The notes under the pieces: model-generated
The model's input: only the letters and a program-made list of their open reading frames with translations
What the model was told of the DNA's origin: nothing
Databases searched by the model: none
Made by a program: the position numbers and the translations under genes
Source: Mycolicibacter engbaekii
GTDB lineage: Bacteria; Actinomycetota; Actinomycetes; Mycobacteriales; Mycobacteriaceae
Assembly: GCF_002101585.1 (NCBI RefSeq)
Contig: NZ_LQOT01000069.1
Span: forward strand, 186,001-250,000
DNA length: 64,000 nucleotides
Reading direction: 5' to 3'
Shown here: positions 42,991-49,944 of the stretch, piece after piece
Layout: every line of letters starts with the position of its first letter
Position numbering within the stretch: position 1 is the first letter of the stretch

Positions 42991-43088
42991 CGGTTGGCGC
43001 GGTAGCGATTCCCGCCGGTATCGACGGGGTGAGCCCGTCATGGCTGACCGGTGCGCTGCGCGCCTACAAGCAAGGCGTCTGGGCATGA
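42987..43088 (+). pseudogene. 33-codon remnant of a phosphotransferase-like gene or coupling mini-ORF
   Basis: GTG at 42987 overlaps the hydrolase TGA and follows GGGAGG by 6 bases. The frame encodes 33 residues (IPAGIDGVSPSWLTGALR at 8-25) and stops at TGA 43086-43088, which overlaps the ATG of the next gene. The readable part resembles the N-terminus of aminoglycoside-phosphotransferase-family proteins of actinobacteria, where it is followed by about 300 more residues. I infer that the gene body was deleted and the start signal kept, now feeding translation into the F420-type gene. Confidence 0.5.
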
Positions 43089-44131
43089 CCGAACGGGTAC
43101 TCGACGAACTGGGCTACTACCTGCTGGCCGGCGCCGGCGGCGAAGGGCCGGCCTCGCTGATGGACGAGGCACGCCGCGGCGAGGAACTGGGCTTCGGTAC
43201 CGCGTTCATCTCCGAACGCTGGAACGTCAAGGAAGCGTCGTCGCTGGTGGGCGCCGCATGCGCGGTCACCGACCGGATGCAGATCGCCACCGCGGCAACC
43301 AATCACAACACCCGCCACCCGCTGATCACCGCGTCCTGGGCCACCACCATGCACCGGCTGTCCGGGGGCCGGTTCACGCTGGGCATCGGACGCGGAATCG
43401 CCGCCATGTACGCCGCGTTCGGCATTCCGAGCGTCACCACGGCACAGATGGCCGACTTCGCCCAGGTGATGCGCCGGCTCTGGAGTGGCGAGGTGATCTT
43501 CAACCACGACGGGCCGATCGGCCGCTATCAGGTGCTGTTTTTGGACCCGGACTTCTCCGAAGACATCCGGTTGGCGCTGGTGGCGTTCGGCCCGAAGACC
43601 CTGGAGCTGGGCGGGAGGTTGTTCGACGACGTCATCCTGCACACCTACTTCACCCCGGAGACCTTGCAGCGCAGTGTGAAAACGGTCAAAGACGCCGCCG
43701 AACGGGCCGGACGCGATCCGGCCGCCGTGCGGGTCTGGTCGTGCTTCGCCACCGTCGGCGACCACCTGCCCGAAGAACTGCGGCTGAAGAAGACCGTCGC
43801 ACGCCTGGCGACCTACCTGCAGGGCTACGGCGATCTGATGGTGCGCACCAACGACTGGGATCCGGCCGTCCTGCAGCGTTTCCGGGACGATCCGGTGGTG
43901 CAGTCGATTCCGGGCGGTATCGATCACAAGGCCACCGCCGAGCAGATCGAGCACATCGCGACGTTGCTGCCCGACGAATGGCTGGAACCGGCGGCCACCG
44001 GTCCGGCGAGCCGCTGCGCTGAGCGCATCCGCGCCGAGTTCGACTACGGGGCCGACGCGGTGATCCTGCACGGCGCCACGCCCGACGAACTGGAGCCCGT
44101 CGTCGCCGCGTACCGCGCCGCCGCGGGTTGA
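43085..44131 (+). CDS. LLM class F420-dependent oxidoreductase
   Basis: 348-residue luciferase-like TIM-barrel protein. RRGEELGFGTAFISERW, ATNHNTRHPLITASWATTMH and FTLGIGRGIAAMYAAFG are the characteristic family segments. Comparison from memory places it in the TIGR03857 group of probable F420-dependent oxidoreductases. F420 supply is normal for mycobacteria. The ATG at 43085 overlaps the stop of the 33-codon frame (ATGA). Last gene of the BVMO-hydrolase operon; convergent with mftR, 24 bases between stops. Confidence 0.88.
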   Translation: MTERVLDELGYYLLAGAGGEGPASLMDEARRGEELGFGTAFISERWNVKEASSLVGAACAVTDRMQIATAATNHNTRHPLITASWATTMHRLSGGRFTLGIGRGIAAMYAAFGIPSVTTAQMADFAQVMRRLWSGEVIFNHDGPIGRYQVLFLDPDFSEDIRLALVAFGPKTLELGGRLFDDVILHTYFTPETLQRSVKTVKDAAERAGRDPAAVRVWSCFATVGDHLPEELRLKKTVARLATYLQGYGDLMVRTNDWDPAVLQRFRDDPVVQSIPGGIDHKATAEQIEHIATLLPDEWLEPAATGPASRCAERIRAEFDYGADAVILHGATPDELEPVVAAYRAAAG

Positions 44132-44155
44132 TGCCGGTACAGAGCAGGGTCCGGG

Positions 44156-44752
44156 TCAGTCCAGGCCGCCGCGAATGGCGTCGAACGCCTCGCCCAGGAC
44201 CAGCGGCAAGACCAGGGTCTCGTCGCCCAGCCAGCGTTCGTAGGCGCTCAGTGCCACGCCCAGCATGGTCCACGCCACCGTCTGTGGCCGCAGGTCGTCC
44301 GGGTGCAGGCCCGCCCGGCGGGCCACGAACTCCGCGATGACCCCGCGCCAGCCGGCATACATCGTCATCGAGTAGGCCTGCAGCTCGTCGGTCTGCAGGA
44401 TCACGCGCATACGCCGGCGGTGCCGCGCCGTCTCGCTCTCGTCAAAGGTGTTGAACGCCAGCAGCGCCGCGCGCAGCGCATCGCCCAGCGGCGCCGCCGG
44501 CTCGATGGCGTCCAGCAGGGCGCGCAGTTGCTGCAGGTGCGCGTCGAAGTCGCCCCACGGGATGGCGCTCTTGGAGGCGTAGTACCGGAACAGCGTGCGG
44601 CGGCCGATACCCGCGGCGTGCGCCACGTCGTCCACGCTGACCTCGCCGAAACCGCGCGCGGCGAACAGGTCGATCGCCACGTCGGTGATGTGGTGCGGGG
44701 TGGTGGACCGGCGCCGGCCGGCGCGGGTGTGTGGCTCCAGTGCACCGCCCAT
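44156..44752 (-). CDS. mftR: Mycofactocin system transcriptional regulator MftR (TetR family)
   Basis: 198-residue TetR regulator. The DNA-binding domain at about residues 16-63 includes VSVDDVAHAAGIGRRTLFRYYAS and KSAIPWGDFDAHL. The position, immediately divergent from mftA, is that of MftR in mycobacteria. In M. smegmatis MftR represses the mft operon and is released by long-chain acyl-CoA (established for that species). The 102-base gap to mftA holds a candidate operator at 44816-44831. An acyl-CoA-sensing repressor next to an acyl-CoA catabolic island is a sensible functional link (inference). Confidence 0.93.
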   Translation of the reverse strand: MGGALEPHTRAGRRRSTTPHHITDVAIDLFAARGFGEVSVDDVAHAAGIGRRTLFRYYASKSAIPWGDFDAHLQQLRALLDAIEPAAPLGDALRAALLAFNTFDESETARHRRRMRVILQTDELQAYSMTMYAGWRGVIAEFVARRAGLHPDDLRPQTVAWTMLGVALSAYERWLGDETLVLPLVLGEAFDAIRGGLD

Positions 44753-44815
44753 CCGACAGCCCCGCTTTCTTTACGGCACTCGATGCCATATTCTGTCCCG
44801 AGATTGTGACCGACA

Positions 44816-44831
44816 CGACAGTGCATTGTCG
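44816..44831. promoter_or_regulatory. Candidate MftR operator
   Basis: CGACA-GTGCAT-TGTCG is a 16-base near-palindrome ending 23 bases before the mftA ATG. It lies in the only gap between mftR and mftA. The ribosome site GGAGAAAGG follows at 44838-44846. MftR binding here is inferred from position and symmetry. Confidence 0.5.
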
Positions 44832-44854
44832 AACCCCGGAGAAAGGCTCGCGTC

Positions 44855-44950
44855 ATGGACAGCAACCTGCAGAACGACACCGCCGCCGAGATCGTCACCG
44901 AGACCCTGGTCGAAGAGGTGTCCATCGACGGCATGTGCGGCGTCTACTGA
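44855..44950 (+). CDS. mftA: Mycofactocin precursor peptide MftA
   Basis: 31-residue precursor of the redox cofactor mycofactocin. The C-terminus reads IDGMCGVY; the final Val-Tyr pair is the diagnostic core that MftC decarboxylates and cross-links. The N-terminal leader (MDSNLQNDTAAEIV) is the part bound by MftB. The ribosome site GGAGAAAGG is 8 bases upstream of the ATG. It is followed after 2 bases by mftB, so the peptide and its chaperone are co-translated. Confidence 0.97.
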   Translation: MDSNLQNDTAAEIVTETLVEEVSIDGMCGVY

Positions 44951-44952
44951 CC

Positions 44953-45258
44953 ATGCCGGAGGTCGCCGTGCAGTCGGAGGTAACAGTGTTCGACCCCGAC
45001 CGCGGCTGGCAGCTCCACCCGCAGGTGGCGCTGCGTCCGGAGCCGTTTGGTGCCCTGCTGTACCACTTCGGCACTCGTAAGTTGTCGTTTCTGAAGAACC
45101 GCACCATCGTCGAGGTGGTGCGGTCTCTTTCGGACCACGACGATGTCCGATCCGCCTGCCGTGCAGCCGGAGTCGACGACGCCGACCAGGGTCCCTACCT
45201 GCATGCGCTGCGCGTGCTGGCGGACTCGAAGATGCTGATGCCCAGGGAGGGCCAATGA
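44953..45258 (+). CDS. mftB: Mycofactocin biosynthesis chaperone MftB
   Basis: 101-residue RiPP recognition element protein that holds the MftA leader and presents it to MftC. QLHPQVALRPEPFGALLYHF then GTRKLSFLKNRTIVEVVRSL are the conserved strand and helix of the PqqD-like fold. ALRVLADSKMLMP near the end is also typical. ATG at 44953 comes two bases after the mftA stop. Its end overlaps mftC by 4 bases (ATGA), so the stoichiometry of MftA, MftB and MftC is set by coupled translation. Confidence 0.96.
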   Translation: MPEVAVQSEVTVFDPDRGWQLHPQVALRPEPFGALLYHFGTRKLSFLKNRTIVEVVRSLSDHDDVRSACRAAGVDDADQGPYLHALRVLADSKMLMPREGQ

Positions 45259-46436
45259 CATCCGTGGCACCGGTGCCCCGGCTGATCGAACAATTCGAGC
45301 ACGGTCTCGACGCTCCGATCTGCCTGACGTGGGAACTGACCTACGCCTGCAACCTGGCGTGTGTGCACTGCCTGTCCTCGTCGGGCAAGCGTGATCCCCG
45401 CGAGCTGTCCACGCAGCAGTGCAAGGACATCATCGATGAGCTGGAACGCATGCAGGTGTTCTACGTCAACATCGGTGGCGGTGAACCCACTGTGCGCGCA
45501 GACTTCTGGGAGCTGGTGGACTACGCCACCGAGCATCACGTCGGCGTGAAGTTCTCCACCAACGGCCTGCGGATCACGCCCGAGGTGGCGGCGAAACTGG
45601 CGGCCAGCGACTACGTCGACGTCCAGATCTCCCTCGACGGAGCCACCGCGGAGGTCAACGACCCGATCCGCGGGCCCGGCTCGTTCGACATGGCGATCCG
45701 TGCGCTGGAGAACCTGGCTGCGGCCGGCTTCTCCGACGCCAAGATCTCCGTCGTCGCGACCCGACACAACATCGACCAGCTCGACGACTTCGCCGCGCTG
45801 GCCGGCCGGTACGGGGCCACCCTGCGGATCACCCGGCTCCGGCCGTCCGGGCGGGGAGCCGATGTGTGGGACGAGCTGCACCCGACCGCCGAACAGCAGG
45901 TGGCGCTCTACGACTGGCTGGTCGCCAATGGGGAACGCGTGCTGACCGGCGACTCCTTCTTCCACCTGTCGGGGCTCGGGGCCCCCGGTGCGCTTGCCGG
46001 GCTCAACATGTGCGGCGCCGGCCGGGTGGTCTGTCTCATCGACCCCGTCGGCGACGTCTACGCATGTCCGTTCGCCATTCATGACCGCTTTCTGGCTGGA
46101 AACGTGTTGGCCGACAACGGCTTCGACAACGTCTGGAAGAATGCGCCGCTGTTTCGCGAGCTGCGGGAGCCGCAGTCCGCGGGTGCGTGCGGTGGTTGCG
46201 AGCACTACGACAGCTGCCGGGGCGGGTGCATGGCCGCCAAGTTCTTCACCGGCTTGCCGCTCGATGGCCCCGATCCCGAATGTGTCCAGGGCTACGGCGC
46301 GCCCGCGCTGGCCGCCGACCGCACCAAGCCCCGTCCCGCCGCGGACCACTCCCGCGGTAAGCCGATCACGTCTGTGGTGCCGCTGACGCTGTCCATGCGC
46401 CCGCCGGCCCGCCTCTGCAACGAAAGTCCGATCTGA
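45255..46436 (+). CDS. mftC: Mycofactocin radical SAM maturase MftC
   Basis: 393-residue radical SAM/SPASM enzyme. The SAM [4Fe-4S] cysteines are Cys32, Cys36 and Cys39 in CNLACVHC, and NIGGGEPTVR is the SAM-binding GGE motif. C-terminal SPASM cysteines appear in LNMCGAGRVVC, ACPF, GACGGCEHYDSCRGGCM. MftC oxidatively decarboxylates the MftA C-terminal Tyr and forms the Val-Tyr carbon bond. Length and cysteine pattern agree with mycobacterial MftC. Stop is 2 bases from the mftD start. Confidence 0.97.
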   Translation: MTSVAPVPRLIEQFEHGLDAPICLTWELTYACNLACVHCLSSSGKRDPRELSTQQCKDIIDELERMQVFYVNIGGGEPTVRADFWELVDYATEHHVGVKFSTNGLRITPEVAAKLAASDYVDVQISLDGATAEVNDPIRGPGSFDMAIRALENLAAAGFSDAKISVVATRHNIDQLDDFAALAGRYGATLRITRLRPSGRGADVWDELHPTAEQQVALYDWLVANGERVLTGDSFFHLSGLGAPGALAGLNMCGAGRVVCLIDPVGDVYACPFAIHDRFLAGNVLADNGFDNVWKNAPLFRELREPQSAGACGGCEHYDSCRGGCMAAKFFTGLPLDGPDPECVQGYGAPALAADRTKPRPAADHSRGKPITSVVPLTLSMRPPARLCNESPI

Positions 46437-46438
46437 AC

Positions 46439-47632
46439 ATGGCTCGTAATCTCTGGTTCGAAACTGTGGCCGTCGCCCAGGAAAGAGCCAAAAAGCGGCT
46501 TCCGAAGTCCGCGTATTCCTCGCTGATCTCGGCCAGCGAAAAGGGTCTGACGGTCAGCGACAACGTCGCCGCGTTCAGCGAGCTGGGTTTCGCTCCCCAT
46601 GTGGTGGGCGCACCGGCCAGCCGCGAACTGTCGACCACCGTTATGGGCCAAGAGATCTCAATGCCGGTGATGATTTCGCCCACCGGCGTGCAGGCGATCG
46701 ACCCGGACGGCGAGGTAGCTGTCGCCCGAGCCGCGGCGGCCCGCGGTACCGCGATGGGCCTGTCGTCGTTCGCCAGCAAGCCCATGGAAGAGGTGATCGC
46801 CGCCAATCCCAAGACCTTCTTCCAGATCTACTGGCTTGGGGGGCGCGATGCCATCGCCGAGCGGGTGGAGCGTGCTCGGGCGGCCGGGGCGGTCGGTCTG
46901 ATCGCGACCACCGACTGGAGCTTCTCGCACGGGCGGGACTGGGGCAGCCCCACCATCCCCGAGAAGATGGACCTCAAGACCATGATCACGATGATGCCGG
47001 AGGCCCTCGCCAGGCCGGGCTGGTTCCTGCGCTGGGCCAAGACCCTGCGTCCCCCGACTCTGCGGGTGCCCAACCAGGCGCGCCCCGGCGAGTCCGGGCC
47101 GCCGTTCTTTCAGGCCTACGGAGAATGGATGGGCACACCCCCGCCCACCTGGGAAGACATCGCCTGGGTCCGGGAACTGTGGGGCGGGCCGTTCATGCTC
47201 AAGGGCGTGATGCGCGTGGACGATGCCAAACGTGCTGTAGATGCCGGTGTTTCGGCGATCTCGGTCTCCAACCACGGTGGCAACAACCTGGACGGCACTC
47301 CGGCGGCGATCCGGGCCCTGCCGGCCATCGCCGATGCGGTCGGCGACCAGATCGAGGTTCTGCTCGACGGCGGGATCCGCCGGGGCAGCGACGTCGTCAA
47401 GGCGGTCGCGCTGGGAGCGCGTGCGGTGATGATCGGCCGGGCCTACCTGTGGGGTCTGGCCGCCGCCGGGCAGCCGGGCGTGGAGAACGTCCTGGACATC
47501 CTGCGGGGCGGTATCGACTCGGCCCTGATGGGGCTCGGCCGGGCCTCGGTGCACGACCTGTCGCCGGAGGACATCCTGATTCCGGCTGGTTTCGCCCGTG
47601 CGCTCGGCGTGCCGGCCGCCCAGGCCGGGTAG
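46439..47632 (+). CDS. mftD: FMN-dependent (pre)mycofactocin synthase MftD
   Basis: 397-residue alpha-hydroxyacid-oxidase-fold FMN protein. VSNHGGNNLDGTPAAI contains the catalytic His-Gly-Gly segment, LLDGGIRRGSDVVKA the FMN phosphate region, and GRAYLWGLAA the closing part of the barrel. MftD oxidatively deaminates the AHDP product to premycofactocin, creating the redox-active dicarbonyl. It lies 2 bases after mftC; a 170-base gap before mftE breaks the otherwise tight cluster. Confidence 0.96.
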   Translation: MARNLWFETVAVAQERAKKRLPKSAYSSLISASEKGLTVSDNVAAFSELGFAPHVVGAPASRELSTTVMGQEISMPVMISPTGVQAIDPDGEVAVARAAAARGTAMGLSSFASKPMEEVIAANPKTFFQIYWLGGRDAIAERVERARAAGAVGLIATTDWSFSHGRDWGSPTIPEKMDLKTMITMMPEALARPGWFLRWAKTLRPPTLRVPNQARPGESGPPFFQAYGEWMGTPPPTWEDIAWVRELWGGPFMLKGVMRVDDAKRAVDAGVSAISVSNHGGNNLDGTPAAIRALPAIADAVGDQIEVLLDGGIRRGSDVVKAVALGARAVMIGRAYLWGLAAAGQPGVENVLDILRGGIDSALMGLGRASVHDLSPEDILIPAGFARALGVPAAQAG

Positions 47633-47748
47633 CCCGACTGGGCCGTCCACCTGCGAAATCAGCCCCGGCAGCTGATACGCCCGTGGCCAACGGGACGAAC
47701 GTGGTCAGGTGCGGCTGGATCGGGTCCCCGGAAGAAAAATTTACGCCA

Positions 47749-47777
47749 GTCGTACTTTTCAACAACTGGTGTACGAC
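47749..47777. promoter_or_regulatory. Inverted repeat in the AT-rich mftD-mftE gap
   Basis: GTCGTAC (47749-47755) and GTACGAC (47771-47777) are perfect inverted copies around a 15-base spacer with CTTTTCAACAACTGG. The preceding GAAGAAAAATTTACG is the most AT-rich stretch of the cluster. The arrangement suits an internal promoter with operator for mftEFG, or an attenuating hairpin. Position 26 bases before the mftE ATG. Confidence 0.4.
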
Positions 47778-47802
47778 AGGTGAATTCGCTTACCATCGTG
47801 CG

Positions 47803-48531
47803 ATGGTGGTTGGCCGCGAGCTCGGAAGTTCTACCTGGAACGAGCTGCAGAACCTGCTAGAGCGCCAGCTGCCGGGCTCAGGCGCGACGCTGCTGGTTCC
47901 GGTCGGATCGACCGAACAGCACGGGCCGCACCTGCCGCTGGACACCGACACCCGAATCGCCCAGGCGCTGGCCGGTGAGCTGGCGGCCCGCGGGGACGCC
48001 TGGGCGGTGGCGCCGGCCGTCGCCTACGGCGCCAGTGGCGAGCATCAGAGTTTTGCCGGAACCATCTCGATCGGCACCGAGGCACTGACCCGGCTGTTGG
48101 TCGAGTACGGCCGGTCGGCGTGCTGCTGGGCTCAGCGGGTGGTCTTCGTCAACGGACACGGCGGCAATACCGACGCGATGGCCCAAGCGGTGCGCCTGCT
48201 GCGCTCCGAAGCCCGCGACGTGGCCTGGGTCCCGTGTGCCGTGGCGGGCGCCGACGCCCATGCCGGGCACACCGAAACGTCTCTGTTGCTGCATCTTTCA
48301 CCCGACAGTGTCCGGCTGGATCGCCTGCAGTCAGGAAACACGGCGCCCTTGGCGCAGCTGTTGCCCGCCATGCGTGCCGGCGGTGTCGCCGCAGTGAGCG
48401 CCGTCGGGGTGCTGGGCGACCCGACCACCGCCACCGCCGCCGAGGGGCGGCGGTTCTTCGGTGAGATGGCCGACGCGGCGCTGGCCGCCATCACGAGCTG
48501 GGCTCCCGGGCCGGACGGGATGCTGCGATGA
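47803..48531 (+). CDS. mftE: Mycofactocin peptidase MftE (creatininase family)
   Basis: 242-residue creatininase-family metallopeptidase that releases the Val-Tyr-derived AHDP from the modified peptide. Metal ligands are visible in GSTEQHGPHLPLDTDT (about 35-50), VNGHGGN (116-122) and GHTETS (155-160). The first in-frame ATG is 47803, but no ribosome site precedes it, and coding-like sequence (TGEFAYHRA) continues upstream without a start codon. A GTG at 47780 is one base out of frame, so the N-terminus may be altered by a one-base deletion. Its end overlaps mftF by 4 bases. Confidence 0.93.
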   Translation: MVVGRELGSSTWNELQNLLERQLPGSGATLLVPVGSTEQHGPHLPLDTDTRIAQALAGELAARGDAWAVAPAVAYGASGEHQSFAGTISIGTEALTRLLVEYGRSACCWAQRVVFVNGHGGNTDAMAQAVRLLRSEARDVAWVPCAVAGADAHAGHTETSLLLHLSPDSVRLDRLQSGNTAPLAQLLPAMRAGGVAAVSAVGVLGDPTTATAAEGRRFFGEMADAALAAITSWAPGPDGMLR

Positions 48532-49940
48532 GCGTGGATCGCCTCCCGGACGGCTTCGCTGTGCAGGTGGATCGGAAAGTGCGCGTGCTGGGCCGCGGAT
48601 CCACGCTGTTGGGCGGCTCGCCGACCCGGCTGCTCAGGCTGGCGCCCGCCGCACGGGGAATGCTGTCCGACGGCCGCCTCGAAGTACGCGACGCCGTCAG
48701 CGCTCAGTTGGCCCGGACCCTGCTCGATGCCACGGTCGCCCACCCGCGGCCGGCCGGCGGCCCATCATATCGCGACGTCACGGTAGTAATTCCCGTGCGG
48801 GACAACATAGTCGGTCTACAGCGCCTGGTGGCGGCGCTGCGCGGACTGCGCGTCGTGGTGGTGGATGACGGGTCGCACGTTCCGGTCTGCCGAGAGGACC
48901 TGGCAGCCGCGCACAACGGCACGCTGGAGATTGTGCGCCACCCGGAGAATCGGGGTCCCGCCGCGGCGCGCAACACCGGACTGAGCGTCTGCACCACGGA
49001 GTTCGTGGCATTTCTGGACTCGGACGTGGTGCCGCGCCGGGGCTGGCTGGAGGCGCTGCTGGGCCACTTCTGCGACCCCGCCGTGGCCCTGGTGGCCCCG
49101 CGTATCGTCGCGATGGCCGACAGCGGAAACCTGCTCGCGCGCTACGAGGGCATCCGGTCGTCCCTGGATCTGGGTGGCTGTGAGGCTCCGGTGGTTCCCT
49201 ACAGCAAGGTCGCCTACGTCCCCAGTGCGGCCATCATCTGCCGTGTTTCGGCGTTGCGTGCCTCGGGTGGCTTCGACGAAGCGCTGCGGTCCGGCGAAGA
49301 CGTCGACCTGTGCTGGCGCCTGGTGGACTCAGGCAGCCGGCTGCGCTACGAGCCGATCGCACAGGTCGCCCACGACCACCGGGTCGACGTACGGGAGTGG
49401 TTGTCGCGCAAAGCATTTTACGGAAACTCGGCGGCTCCATTGTCGGCGCGGCATCCAGACAAGACCGCACCCATGGTGATCTCCGGATGGGCCCTGGCGG
49501 GTTGGGTGCTGATGGCGCTCGGCTCGACGGCGGGGTACCTGGTCGCGCTGGCGATCGCTGCGCTGACCGGACGCAAGGTCGCCAGGTCCATGCGCGGCCC
49601 CGACACCGCGCCGGCCGATGTGCTGACCGTGACATTGCGCGGACTGGCCGGTGCCGGACTGCAGATCGCCTCAGCCCTGTGTCGGCACTACTGGCCGCTC
49701 GCCCTGCTGGCCGCTCTGGTGTCCCAGCGCTGCCGCAGGGCGCTGGTCGTGGCGGCGATTGCCGACGGAGTGGTCGATTGGCTGCGGCACGCACGCTGCG
49801 AGGACGACACACGGCCGCTGGGGCTGCTCGGCTACCTGTTGCTCAAACGGCTCGACGACCTCGCCTACGGCGCCGGCCTGTGGGGCGGCGTGGTGCGGGA
49901 GCGCAACTGGGCCGCACTCAAGCCGCAGATCCGGGGGTAG
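48528..49940 (+). CDS. mftF: Mycofactocin glycosyltransferase MftF (GT2)
   Basis: 470-residue family 2 glycosyltransferase attaching a beta-1,4-glucan chain to the mycofactocin aglycone. VVVDDGS (110-116) and FLDSDV (162-167, the DxD metal site) bind UDP-sugar, and GEDVDLCWRL holds the ED general-base region. About 80 N-terminal residues precede the GT fold, as in other MftF. The C-terminal third has hydrophobic stretches (GWALAGWVLMALGST; YWPLALLAALVS), suggesting membrane association. ATG overlaps the mftE stop by 4 bases. Confidence 0.95.
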   Translation: MSVDRLPDGFAVQVDRKVRVLGRGSTLLGGSPTRLLRLAPAARGMLSDGRLEVRDAVSAQLARTLLDATVAHPRPAGGPSYRDVTVVIPVRDNIVGLQRLVAALRGLRVVVVDDGSHVPVCREDLAAAHNGTLEIVRHPENRGPAAARNTGLSVCTTEFVAFLDSDVVPRRGWLEALLGHFCDPAVALVAPRIVAMADSGNLLARYEGIRSSLDLGGCEAPVVPYSKVAYVPSAAIICRVSALRASGGFDEALRSGEDVDLCWRLVDSGSRLRYEPIAQVAHDHRVDVREWLSRKAFYGNSAAPLSARHPDKTAPMVISGWALAGWVLMALGSTAGYLVALAIAALTGRKVARSMRGPDTAPADVLTVTLRGLAGAGLQIASALCRHYWPLALLAALVSQRCRRALVVAAIADGVVDWLRHARCEDDTRPLGLLGYLLLKRLDDLAYGAGLWGGVVRERNWAALKPQIRG

Positions 49941-49944
49941 GGGC

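Noticed and set aside
1..44131. Island as a recently acquired mobile element
   Set aside because: No integrase, transposase, attachment repeats, tRNA or composition break was seen. Codon use looks like that of the neighbouring housekeeping genes.
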